Positions 19,601 through 26,956 of a DNA stretch of 32,935 nt are shown here, one piece after another. The position numbers and the translations under genes are program-made. The notes beneath the pieces are model-generated. The model saw only the letters and a list, made by a program, of their open reading frames with translations. It did not search any database and had not been told where the DNA came from. The stretch comes from Bacteroidota bacterium (lineage in GTDB: Bacteria; Bacteroidota; Bacteroidia; Chitinophagales; Chitinophagaceae): NCBI GenBank assembly GCA_029561305.1, contig JAKQJG010000080.1:1-32935 (forward strand), written 5' to 3'. Each line of letters begins with the position of its first letter. Positions within the stretch are counted from its first letter, which is position 1.

Positions 19601-19940
19601 CAACCTGCAGTTTGATGCTGTGGCCTTACCTGCTGAAGCACAATTCTCTTCTATGAAGGATGCTGTACTGGTAAATGCAAATGACGATAACCTGCCGGAT
19701 ATATTGATAATGGGAAATTATTATGACCCCAATATTGAAATGGGCCGGTATGATGCTGACTATGGAACCATGCTGATCAATAAAGGTGCAGGAAAATTTA
19801 CTGCAGAAACAATTAATGGGCTGGCGGTTAAAGGACAGGTGCGGCACATCCGGTCAATCACCCTTGGTAAACAAACTGCATACCTCTTAGCAAGAAACAG
19901 TGACAGCGCTGAATTGATAAAGTTTACCGGAAGGAAATAG
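16602..19940 (+). CDS. FG-GAP/VCBS repeat lipoprotein with ASPIC/UnbV domain (copy 3, divergent)
   Basis: 1,112 residues with the same plan as its two neighbours but much lower similarity: lipobox LTAC (mature Cys22, followed by ESKKEVKD), an N-terminal blade set (DFNNDGLTD, DINNDGLMD, DYDLDGDLD, DINLDGWPD, DFDNDGLKD, DLDNDGDLD), an ASPIC/UnbV domain near residues 520-592 (ARVIVYAGTDTRTYEKY, then LLVWPDNSFEKI), and a second blade set (DINHDGLED, DVNNDGHID, DFNGDGFVD, DIDKDGDND, DVDNDGDID, DFDGNGKKE). It shares the DWSW motif and the GWW motif with the other two. Its stop lies only 4 bases from the stop of the convergent type IX secreted gene. Function unknown beyond surface binding; operon membership is likely from the 18-base gap. 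Confidence 0.92.
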   Translation: MVKALQDKIVLLLLASLFLTACESKKEVKDALFVTLKTEQTGISFSNDLAYDNKFNLFKYMYFYNGSGVGAADFNNDGLTDLFFGSNQHNNKLFLNDGAGIHFKDVTQQAGIPADGGWTSGISVVDINNDGLMDIYVCRVGKYEVLQSRNLLLVNQGIDKNGIPSFIDKATEYGLDFSGFSTQAAFFDYDLDGDLDMFLLNHSVHENGTFRPRKDFIGTYHDLSGHRFYRNEGNRFADVTKESGINSSAIGYGLGIAVSDINLDGWPDIYIGNDFHENDYLYINQHNGRFKEEGGQRMMHTSQFSMGVDVADVNNDAFPEIISVDMLPADPYILKRSLGEDAYDIFNFKISAGYTHQYTRNNFQYNRRNNLFSEIGLYSGIAATDWSWAPLWVDFDNDGLKDLFISNGIPKRMNDIDYINFVTQGEVQQMIRDNNMQGKDLALINKFPEIKLPNKFFKNSGDLSFTDEAAIIDGNEPTFSNGAVYADLDNDGDLDIVVNNIDAAVLVYENKTADSTKPASVTLELKGDNKNRNATGARVIVYAGTDTRTYEKYPVKGFLSSMEMPLLIGTKNSTIDSVLLVWPDNSFEKITLTGSTRMSFRYKKGLPQFDYSKLTNKMNQTGLAMEDITAAAGIDYLHQENHFVEFDREPLIPHMNSTEGPALAVADINHDGLEDFFIGSARDKKPSLLIQQVPGRFVKSHQPVLDKDSMYENTGACFADVNNDGHIDLLIASGGNEFFGKDYHTRPRLYLNDGRANFIKQENAFGDLFITASCIVSTDFNGDGFVDLFIGGRVVPWENGQIPQSYLLLNDKTGKFTDATKSLAPGLSLAGFVTNALWFDIDKDGDNDLLLSLEWGGLDAYMNANGKFTKKQLTDKKGWWNFVLPCDVDNDGDIDLVAGNLGLNSRLKASIKEPLRLYFNDFDGNGKKEQVLTYYLGGKEIPFANKAELEKQMPVLKKKFLYAGDFAKATLQDLFTKEKLDAAILHTADYMSNAVFINKGNLQFDAVALPAEAQFSSMKDAVLVNANDDNLPDILIMGNYYDPNIEMGRYDADYGTMLINKGAGKFTAETINGLAVKGQVRHIRSITLGKQTAYLLARNSDSAELIKFTGRK

Positions 19941-19944
19941 CCAA

Positions 19945-22080
19945 TCACCGTAACAGTAACACGTACCCTTTTTTGGTAAGCCGTTTCCCAGTAATACCTT
20001 CCATCTCCGTATAATAAAAATATGTACCAGTATCCAGTGGTTCGTTTTTATAAGTGCCATCCCAACCCACTGATCCATTGTTTGTTTGAAATACCAGTTG
20101 ACCAGTACGGTTATAAATATTTAAGACCAGTAATTTATTCTTGTTCATAGGGGGTATCCTGAAAACATCATTCTTTCCATCCGCGTTTGGCGTAAAAGCT
20201 GTGGGTAAGTAGATGCTGTATTCGCAGGAATCAAAAACCTGTATTTCCACTTCTTTACTACCACAGGTATTGTTTACGCTTACAGCATATTTTCCAGGCT
20301 GCGTTACCGTGTAAAATGAACTTGTATCCGGTGACAAACGGTTCATCCAATAATATTTTTCATATCCGCTGGTAGCCCTGATGGTAATATTGCTTTGTGT
20401 ACCAAGACAGGAATCTTTTCCCAATGATAATTGATTTACATTCTTGTCTGGTATAATGTGATAATATTTTACACTATCGCAGCCGAGGTAGCTTTTATAA
20501 GTTACATAGTACAACCCGGAATCCTGGATAACCGTACTGTCGGTCAGCATGTAAGATTGACCTTCACAAATATGAATCTCCGTAGCATTGGTAGTATCAA
20601 TGATGTCATTGCAGCAGGCGATTGTCTGCAGGCAAACGGTTTCTTTTGCCAAAGAATATTCCGACCAGTTTTTTAATGGATGAGCATAATCATAGTATTC
20701 GTCAAACCGGTAGGATGGATCCGTACGCATACTGTCGTGGGTTATATCCAAAGAAGCAGCTGTAGCAATTATACCGGAGGGTTCACCGGCACAATCTATT
20801 ATACCGGTATTGTCTGTTATTAATAATCCATACCGTTTTGTATTGTTATTACTGGTAAAAATATTAAAGCCGTTTCTGCCAGCGGAAAAACAATTAACCG
20901 GTAACGCATCCTGCCTGTTGTTGTAACCCTGTTGCCATACTATCTGCCCGGCATCATCCACATTTATTAATATTTTTTTGTCGTCATTATATAAAAGTAA
21001 AACCCGGTTACCTGTATTCCTGTCAATGGCTGCTTCCTTAACCTGGCAAGTACTTCCATCAGCAGGAGTGTAAGCAATTACATTTTGTATATTGCCACGG
21101 TTATCCGTAATAATATTTGCTCCCTGTTCAACATAACCGGCAGAGCCGTTGTGGTATAAAGTGCTTATAAAAGATAATTTTCCATCCGCCAGTTCTTTTA
21201 CACTTACCACCCCGGGAACGTAAGTGTTGTACGGTGCGCCATATTCATGACTGGCCTCCCAGTTAATATTACCCGTTACATAATCCAATTCAAAAAAATG
21301 AAAATTGCCTTCTTTTATCTGGCCGTTCACGGCAACAGTTTTATGTGCCACATCACCAATAACAATATTGCCGCTGGCTGTTTGTGTAATAGCTCTTTTA
21401 TTGTTTACTCCCAATCCCCCTGCATCAAAGAGAAAGGTGAAAAGGTAGGTTGACCATCTAACGGTACCGTCTGGCCCAATACGAAGCACCCTGTTGTAAG
21501 AATGATCGCCTGCTGATCTTTTGTAGCCATTGTCTGCAGCAAGATATGCGATGAGATCGCCGTCACTTGTTTTATAAATATTGGTAAAATTAAGATCACC
21601 GTTTGCCAGCAGTGTTTTATTCCAAAGCACTTTTCCAAACCTGTCCATCCTTGCAATAAGCCCCCATTTTTTTACTGGCGCATCCTGGCCGTATGGAGGC
21701 AATACCTGCTCGGCACAACCGGCCATTACAAAACCTCCGTCCGGCATACTCACCATATCTGATGTACCGGCAGCTGCAAAAAAAATAGATTTTACAAAAT
21801 CAAAAAAATCGATCCTGTAGGTGTAAGACCAAAGCGGCGAGCCTTTTTCTGAATATTTGGCAATATGTCCGGCATGATTAAAATCAAACAGCCTTCCGGC
21901 AGAGATAATTTCGCCATTGGCAGTTACAATACTTTTTGTAAAATTTTCATAAGTAGCCGTATTGAAATTAAGCTGTGAAAATTTGTTGACGCAGTTTTGT
22001 GCATGCAATTGTATGCCCGTTGCAAGAGAGAAAGCAAGTGCCGTTATGTATAAATAAATTGCAGGTGGCCGGACAATCAT
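19945..22080 (-). CDS. Secreted beta-propeller-like protein with gliding-motility (type IX, type B) C-terminal domain
   Basis: 711 residues. A signal peptide ends near residue 28 (LHAQ). The middle consists of repeated WD/PQQ-like strands of the delta-60 type (GGFVMAGCAEQ, GLIARMDRFGKVLWNKTL, VLRIGPDGTVRWSTYL, VDDAGQIVWQQGY), suggesting a beta-propeller of logging-like repeats, followed by a Cys-containing region (HICEGQSYMLTDS, LGCDSVKYY) resembling cell-surface beta-sandwich repeats. The last 90 residues are a clear gliding motility-associated sorting domain: YLPTAFTPNADGKNDVFRI, VLNIYNRTGQLVF, WDGTYKNEPLDTGTYFYY. Such domains direct secretion by the type IX system and attachment or release at the surface. 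Substrate unknown. It may be co-transcribed after the SRPBCC-like gene, 78 bases upstream. Confidence 0.92.
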   Translation of the reverse strand: MIVRPPAIYLYITALAFSLATGIQLHAQNCVNKFSQLNFNTATYENFTKSIVTANGEIISAGRLFDFNHAGHIAKYSEKGSPLWSYTYRIDFFDFVKSIFFAAAGTSDMVSMPDGGFVMAGCAEQVLPPYGQDAPVKKWGLIARMDRFGKVLWNKTLLANGDLNFTNIYKTSDGDLIAYLAADNGYKRSAGDHSYNRVLRIGPDGTVRWSTYLFTFLFDAGGLGVNNKRAITQTASGNIVIGDVAHKTVAVNGQIKEGNFHFFELDYVTGNINWEASHEYGAPYNTYVPGVVSVKELADGKLSFISTLYHNGSAGYVEQGANIITDNRGNIQNVIAYTPADGSTCQVKEAAIDRNTGNRVLLLYNDDKKILINVDDAGQIVWQQGYNNRQDALPVNCFSAGRNGFNIFTSNNNTKRYGLLITDNTGIIDCAGEPSGIIATAASLDITHDSMRTDPSYRFDEYYDYAHPLKNWSEYSLAKETVCLQTIACCNDIIDTTNATEIHICEGQSYMLTDSTVIQDSGLYYVTYKSYLGCDSVKYYHIIPDKNVNQLSLGKDSCLGTQSNITIRATSGYEKYYWMNRLSPDTSSFYTVTQPGKYAVSVNNTCGSKEVEIQVFDSCEYSIYLPTAFTPNADGKNDVFRIPPMNKNKLLVLNIYNRTGQLVFQTNNGSVGWDGTYKNEPLDTGTYFYYTEMEGITGKRLTKKGYVLLLR

Positions 22081-22158
22081 TGCGGAATAATTTATAGAAA
22101 AGCAACTTTGAAGTTACAATAAAATAAAGTGTCCGCAGCGTAAAGCAGTTTTTTACAA

Positions 22159-23100
22159 TCAATCGTAGTAGTACATTACGGGATAATATATCCGTGTGAT
22201 CCATTTTGTACTGTCTTTTTCAGCCAGCCGGTTAGTGATATATGAATAAAAAGGAATAGCAGGTGCTTTTAATTCATGATCCTCAACATAATTTTCTATA
22301 ATGGCAAATGCACTGTCAATTGACTGTTGGCCACCCTTTACATCTGCCACCAGGATATTTCCTCCCGGAAGCATCCACCTGTATTCAATTTTTCCGTTAG
22401 AGGGTAATGGCCTGTTGGTAGGTAAGGCGACTTTCAGCTGGTAGTGATCTTTATCTGTAGTAAGCAGGTTTATCATGGGTGAATCTGTTACTACAGCATG
22501 CTGTATTTTTACATACTCTCTTAATGGGTGCACCAAAGCGTATATTTTTTCGGCACTGGGAAAGCCAATCGAAGAATCTAGTATAGAAACCACGGCAGAG
22601 TCTTTTACCAATTCCCTTCTGATATCAAGGGCATAAAGATTGGCTGTTGAACTTCCAAAATCACTCATGTTCTTTAACAGCTTTTCAATTTGTCCTGCTA
22701 TTTTTTTAGCACTAAAATAAAACTGCAAACGTTTGATGGGGTTATTTGTTGCAGGAAAATTAGCAACCCAGTTAAGTTTTATTTCATTTTTTCCTCCCGG
22801 AATAAACGTAAATGATGAAGGAACAGTAAGTGATGTGTTGTGAATGTCAACAAATACAGAGCTGGCAGTTTTGTATTTTACCAGGTAGGTATTTCCATCG
22901 AGTATCAATCTTTTTTCAGTGGTTTTTTCGGGCCACCACTTAGGCCAGTTGCTGTTTTCAGAAAAACAACGGTAGGCAGAACGGAGATTGTTATTAACAA
23001 TAACGGATTTATCAATTACAATAACAGGGGGAATAAAAAAATAACAGAGGCCTATCAAAGCAACAAGCGCTAACAGCAGTACAACAATCGTTTTTTTCAT
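22159..23100 (-). CDS. Membrane-anchored SRPBCC-like plus GyrI-like domain protein
   Basis: 313 residues. An N-terminal hydrophobic helix (residues about 4-24) works as a membrane anchor or uncleaved signal. Residues about 30-150 resemble the SRPBCC/polyketide-cyclase ligand-binding fold, with the typical FSENSNWPKWWPE segment. Residues about 185-313 resemble the GyrI-like/AraC effector-binding domain: GGNILVADVKGG, AIIENYVEDHELKAPAIPFY, then STKWITRIYYPV, a common C-terminal pattern. In the family both domains bind small hydrophobic or cationic ligands, so an extracytoplasmic ligand-binding or detoxifying role is inferred. Divergent from the GH65 gene and upstream of the type IX secreted protein. 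I recognise no named gene. Confidence 0.7.
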   Translation of the reverse strand: MKKTIVVLLLALVALIGLCYFFIPPVIVIDKSVIVNNNLRSAYRCFSENSNWPKWWPEKTTEKRLILDGNTYLVKYKTASSVFVDIHNTSLTVPSSFTFIPGGKNEIKLNWVANFPATNNPIKRLQFYFSAKKIAGQIEKLLKNMSDFGSSTANLYALDIRRELVKDSAVVSILDSSIGFPSAEKIYALVHPLREYVKIQHAVVTDSPMINLLTTDKDHYQLKVALPTNRPLPSNGKIEYRWMLPGGNILVADVKGGQQSIDSAFAIIENYVEDHELKAPAIPFYSYITNRLAEKDSTKWITRIYYPVMYYYD

Positions 23101-23175
23101 ATTCTGTATTTAAAAGCAAAATTTCAGCAAATAAAACCAAATTCGATCATTAAATTGTAGTCTAAATGTTGTTTT

Positions 23176-25203
23176 ATGAAACGATTGTTTGCTGCTTCCC
23201 TGTTATGCTTATTTTTTATAACTGCAGATGCCCAGGATCCGTGGAAGATCACCGCTCCAAAAATTGATCCTTCAAATTATTATGGCATTACCGTCGCCAA
23301 TGGTCAGATTGGCATTGTCAGCAGCCCGGAAGTATTTAAGGTAAAGGATGTGGTGCTTGCCGGCGCTTATGACCTGTATGGCCGTGGCAGGGTAAGTAAC
23401 TTTTTAAAGAGTTTTAACCTGCTGAATATGTATCTCGAAATTGATGGCAGGCGATTAAGCAATGCAGATGCCGGCAGCATGAAACAGGAACTGGATATGC
23501 AACGGGCCAGCTTTACCACTACTTTCGATTACAAAGATGTGGCAACAGTTTCTTACACCTACTATGCACTCCGTCATTTGCCCTATTCGGTACTGATGGA
23601 TATCAGCATTACGGCGAAAAAAAATATAACCATCGGTAGTGCCAGTGTGATGGAAGCACCGGATGCATTGAAAGATGTACAAAATTATTACAATGAAATC
23701 GACAGGCCGCATACCACAATCAGCTTATTGACTTCCTCTGCAAAAAGTCCGACCGGTAAATTGCTGATGTGTGCCAGCAACGCCTTTATTTTTAATGAGC
23801 ATCATGGCAGCGAACCAAGGGTGATACATGAAATGTGGGATAACAATATGCACCTGGTAAAATTCAGTAAAAAAATAAATGCTGGTGACACCTACCGCTA
23901 CTCAATAGTTGGCTCGTCTATCACTTCTGCACACCATGATGATCCGCTCAATGAAGCAGAACGCCTTACCATATTTGCAAAATTGCAGGGGCGAGACAGG
24001 CTGGTGGATATGCACAAAAAAGCATGGGACGAATTGTGGAAGAGTGATATAGTTATAGAAGGTGATTTGCAAAGCCAGCAGGATGTACATAGTATGATCT
24101 ATCACCTCTATTCTTTCGTAAGGGAAGGCAATACCAACAGCCCTTCACCAATGGGATTGAGCGGACTGGGATACAATGGCCACGTGTTTTGGGATACAGA
24201 GTTGTGGATGTTTCCTGCACTGCTGCAGTTAAATCCTGCACTGGCAAAAGGCGTGATAGAATATCGATTTGAAAGACTGGAAGCTGCAAAGAGAAATGCC
24301 TATGGTAAAGGTTATAAAGGTGCTATGTATCCATGGGAAAGTGCCGGCAGCGGAGCAGAAGAAACGCCCGTGTGGGCATTGAGTGGTCCTTTTGAACACC
24401 ACATTACAGCGGATGTGGCATTGGCAGCATGGAACTATTATTGCGTAACACAGGATAAGAACTGGTTGAGAGAAAAAGGATGGCCCATATTACAAGCAAC
24501 GGCAGATTTTTGGGCAAGCAGGGTAGAACGAAATGGCCCGGGACAGTATGATATAAAAAATGTGGTGGCTGCAGATGAATGGGCAGAGAATGTTGACAAC
24601 AACGCTTTTACTAACGCTGCCGCCAAAGCGAATTTGCAATACGCTACAGAAGCAGCTAAGCTATTAGGCATTGCACCCAATGCTGACTGGATGATTGTGT
24701 ATGCTAATATTCCCATTCTGACGATGAAGGATGGCATTACAAAAGAGCATGCCACTTATAACGGAGAGGGAATTAAACAGGCTGATGTGAACCTGCTGGC
24801 TTATCCATTAAATGAAATTAAGGATGCGGCACAAATAAAAAAAGACCTTGATTATTATTCGGTAAGAGTGCCCAATGAAGGAACACCTGCAATGACGCAG
24901 GCTATTTTTGCATTGTTATACGCAAGGTTAGGTGATAAAGAAAAAGCGCTGCACTTTTTCAACGATTCATACAAACCTAATTTGTTGCCTCCATTTAACG
25001 TAATTGCAGAAACTAAGGGTGGCACCAATCCTTATTTTGCCACAGGGGCAGGCGGCATTTTACAAGCGGTTTTGAATGGTTTTGGTGGTTTAGAGATCAC
25101 GCCTGCCGGGATTACGCAGGTAAAATCCGTATTGCCAAAAACATGGAAAAGTTTAACGCTGAAAGGTATTGGGATAGATAAGAAAACTTATACAGCGAAA
25201 TAG
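23176..25203 (+). CDS. Exported glycoside hydrolase family 65 protein (predicted alpha-glucosidase)
   Basis: 675 residues with a signal peptide cleaved near residue 20 (ITADA-QDP), so it acts in the periplasm or outside. GH65 enzymes invert alpha-glucosidic bonds, by hydrolysis or phosphorolysis. Visible: the N-terminal beta-sandwich, then the (alpha/alpha)6 barrel with FWDTELWMFPALLQL near 338-352, VAADEWAEN with the likely general acid Glu468, QADVNLLAYPL, GTPAMTQAIFALLYARLG, and IAETKGGTNPYFATGAGG with Glu612 at the general-base position of hydrolases. From memory, the kojibiose hydrolase of Flavobacterium johnsoniae has its pair at 472 and 616, the same spacing of 144. A hydrolase of alpha-1,2 or related glucosides is therefore more likely than a phosphorylase. 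Divergent from the SRPBCC-like gene. It may serve the SusCD system 13 kb away, but this is not shown. Confidence 0.9.
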   Translation: MKRLFAASLLCLFFITADAQDPWKITAPKIDPSNYYGITVANGQIGIVSSPEVFKVKDVVLAGAYDLYGRGRVSNFLKSFNLLNMYLEIDGRRLSNADAGSMKQELDMQRASFTTTFDYKDVATVSYTYYALRHLPYSVLMDISITAKKNITIGSASVMEAPDALKDVQNYYNEIDRPHTTISLLTSSAKSPTGKLLMCASNAFIFNEHHGSEPRVIHEMWDNNMHLVKFSKKINAGDTYRYSIVGSSITSAHHDDPLNEAERLTIFAKLQGRDRLVDMHKKAWDELWKSDIVIEGDLQSQQDVHSMIYHLYSFVREGNTNSPSPMGLSGLGYNGHVFWDTELWMFPALLQLNPALAKGVIEYRFERLEAAKRNAYGKGYKGAMYPWESAGSGAEETPVWALSGPFEHHITADVALAAWNYYCVTQDKNWLREKGWPILQATADFWASRVERNGPGQYDIKNVVAADEWAENVDNNAFTNAAAKANLQYATEAAKLLGIAPNADWMIVYANIPILTMKDGITKEHATYNGEGIKQADVNLLAYPLNEIKDAAQIKKDLDYYSVRVPNEGTPAMTQAIFALLYARLGDKEKALHFFNDSYKPNLLPPFNVIAETKGGTNPYFATGAGGILQAVLNGFGGLEITPAGITQVKSVLPKTWKSLTLKGIGIDKKTYTAK

Positions 25204-25212
25204 ATAAAGAAG

Positions 25213-25230
25213 AAGTCCTGCGGGCTTTTT
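25213..25230 (+). terminator. Weak intrinsic terminator after the GH65 gene
   Basis: A six-pair stem (25213-25218 with 25222-25227, one G-U pair) and a three-base loop are followed by a T-run to 25230. It begins 10 bases after the GH65 stop. The stem is short, so the call is tentative. Confidence 0.45.
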
Positions 25231-25298
25231 CCGAAACTCCCTTATATAGCGCATAGCGATAATACACATCATGTGCTGTTTTTGATTTTATATGCTCA

Positions 25299-25352
25299 AA
25301 ATATTATTCGCCAACTTGCCTATTTTTCACCCTAAGTTGGCGAATAATATTT
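25299..25352. repeat. Left flanking palindrome of the ATPase unit
   Basis: A perfect 19-base inverted repeat: AAATATTATTCGCCAACTT at 25299-25317 and its reverse complement at 25334-25352, with a 16-base loop (25318-25333). The same hairpin family recurs at 26891-26938 on the other side of the ATPase gene, sharing ATTATTCGCCAACTTGCC on the left and TAAGTTGGCGAATAAT on the right, and the same loop length. The stem ends in AT-rich sequence without a T-run, so it does not look like an ordinary terminator. Confidence 0.93.
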
Positions 25353-25442
25353 ACAAGCCCTTATCTTTACAGGAACACTGATTTGCCGGCGGGAATTTTT
25401 TTTATTGTAAGCTGGCAATTAATTTATCTATAATTCATTGTT

Positions 25443-26867
25443 ATGCCTGTTGCCGGCCGTAAGGAAGAAATTCGATTGCTGGAAAAGCAAATGCAGTTGC
25501 CGCAATCAAGCTTTGTGGCTGTATATGGCCGCAGGCGGATTGGGAAAACTTATCTCGTGCGGCAGGTGTGCGCAAAGCAAATGCTGTTTGAATGCAGCGG
25601 CCTGCACGAAAAGAATACCAGCCAGCAACTTGAAAATTTTTATTTGACGCTGAATCATTTGTCCGGCAAGAATAAAAAGAACGGGCTGCCTGCAACATGG
25701 CTACAGGCATTTGATCAGTTGAAACAATATATCAGCAGTTTAAGAACGACTTCCAAAAAAGTAATCTTTCTTGATGAAATATCCTGGTTTGACACAGCAA
25801 AATCAGGCTTTAAAGCGGCACTGGATAATTTCTGGAACCAGTACGCCACTAAAAGAAATGACATTGTACTTGTTATTTGCGGTTCTGCAGCTTCCTGGAT
25901 CATTAATAAAGTAATAAACGACAGGGGCGGGCTTCATAACCGGATCACCTGCAGCATAGCCATGCAGCCATTTACATTAAGAGAAACAGCCGAATTCCTG
26001 CAGTTGAAAAAAATTGACCTGGTATACAAAGATATTGTGCAGTTATACATGGTTACAGGCGGTGTGCCGTTTTACCTGAATGATGTGGAACGTGGTGAAA
26101 GTGTGCCACAAATAATACAGCGCCTTTTCTTTTCTAAAACGGCTCCTCTTAAAAATGAATTTGATAACCTGTATTCAGCGCTCTTTAAAAACAGCGGCGA
26201 CCATATTGCAGTGATCAAGGCACTGGCGGCAAAAAACAAAGGACTTACCCGGAGTGAAATAATAAATCAAACAAAATTAGCCAGCGGCGGCGGTCTTACC
26301 AATACATTGCAGGAACTGGCTGCCTGCGGTTTTATACAAACCATACAGCCTATCAATAAGGCAAAGGAAGATTTACTCTACCGCCTGCTGGATGAATACA
26401 GCATTTTTTACCTTAAGTTTCTTGAAAGGGCTTCCGGTAGCCGGCGCTGGCTGGAAATGTATAACAACAATACATATAAAGTATGGTGTGGCTTTGCATT
26501 TGAAAATACCTGTCTGCGCCATACGGTTGCTATAAAAACTGCTTTGGGTATTGCTGGTATCAGCTCCTCAGAATACAGTTGGCAGCACAAAGGGAGTGTA
26601 TCCGCCACCGGTGCCCAGGTTGATTTGCTGATTGACAGAACTGACAATTGTATTAATCTTTGTGAGGCCAAGTTTTATAACGGACCATTTGAAATCACTA
26701 AACAGTACGCAGATACCTTGCTAAAAAAGAAAACTGTTTTTGCCTCCCAGGTCAAGACAAAAAAAAACATTTTCGTCACGCTTATCACACCTTATGGCGC
26801 CACAGTAAACAGGTATTACAACAGTATCGTCACAAATCAATTAACAGCCGAAGATTTTTTCAGGTAA
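25443..26867 (+). CDS. AAA+ ATPase with winged helix and PD-(D/E)XK-like domain (DUF234 class)
   Basis: 474 residues, cytosolic. The N-terminus (PVAGRKEEIRLLEKQ) is the usual start of this class, which supports the ATG at 25443. Walker A is GRRRIGKT at 29-36, Walker B is VIFLDEISW near 107-115, and the sensor strand is VLVICGSAASW near 143-153. A winged-helix region follows at about 235-300 (KNKGLTRSEIINQTKL, then GLTNTLQELAACGFI). The C-terminal domain has VDLLID near 393-398 and CEAK near 409-412, the D...ExK layout of PD-(D/E)XK nucleases, as in DUF234 proteins. Members of this class are scattered, orphan and variable between strains; their biological role is unsettled. It stands alone between two copies of one long palindrome (25299-25352 and 26891-26938) and is unrelated to its neighbours, which suggests a self-contained mobile or selfish unit. 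Confidence 0.9.
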   Translation: MPVAGRKEEIRLLEKQMQLPQSSFVAVYGRRRIGKTYLVRQVCAKQMLFECSGLHEKNTSQQLENFYLTLNHLSGKNKKNGLPATWLQAFDQLKQYISSLRTTSKKVIFLDEISWFDTAKSGFKAALDNFWNQYATKRNDIVLVICGSAASWIINKVINDRGGLHNRITCSIAMQPFTLRETAEFLQLKKIDLVYKDIVQLYMVTGGVPFYLNDVERGESVPQIIQRLFFSKTAPLKNEFDNLYSALFKNSGDHIAVIKALAAKNKGLTRSEIINQTKLASGGGLTNTLQELAACGFIQTIQPINKAKEDLLYRLLDEYSIFYLKFLERASGSRRWLEMYNNNTYKVWCGFAFENTCLRHTVAIKTALGIAGISSSEYSWQHKGSVSATGAQVDLLIDRTDNCINLCEAKFYNGPFEITKQYADTLLKKKTVFASQVKTKKNIFVTLITPYGATVNRYYNSIVTNQLTAEDFFR

Positions 26868-26890
26868 CTGCTCAGGCATCCGATGTTAGA

Positions 26891-26938
26891 AATTATTCGC
26901 CAACTTGCCGTAAAAAAGGAATAAGTTGGCGAATAATT
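26891..26938. repeat. Right flanking palindrome of the ATPase unit
   Basis: A perfect 16-base inverted repeat: AATTATTCGCCAACTT at 26891-26906 and its reverse complement at 26923-26938, with a 16-base loop (26907-26922). It lies 23 bases after the ATPase stop and is a second copy of the hairpin at 25299-25352. The loops differ in sequence (TATTTTTCACCC-like on the left copy, GTAAAAAAGGAA-like here) while the stems are conserved. Confidence 0.93.
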
Positions 26939-26956
26939 ATTATCCTGGCTAATGCA

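Noticed and set aside
25299-25352. Left palindrome as a plain bidirectional terminator
   Set aside because: It lacks T-runs after the stem, has a large 16-base loop, and is copied on the far side of the ATPase gene. A weak terminator for GH65 already exists at 25213-25230. It is not fully excluded.
25299-26938. CRISPR array or ordinary transposon
   Set aside because: There are only two palindromic copies 1.6 kb apart, with no regular spacers and no cas genes. No transposase or integrase and no clear target-site duplication were seen next to the outer arms.
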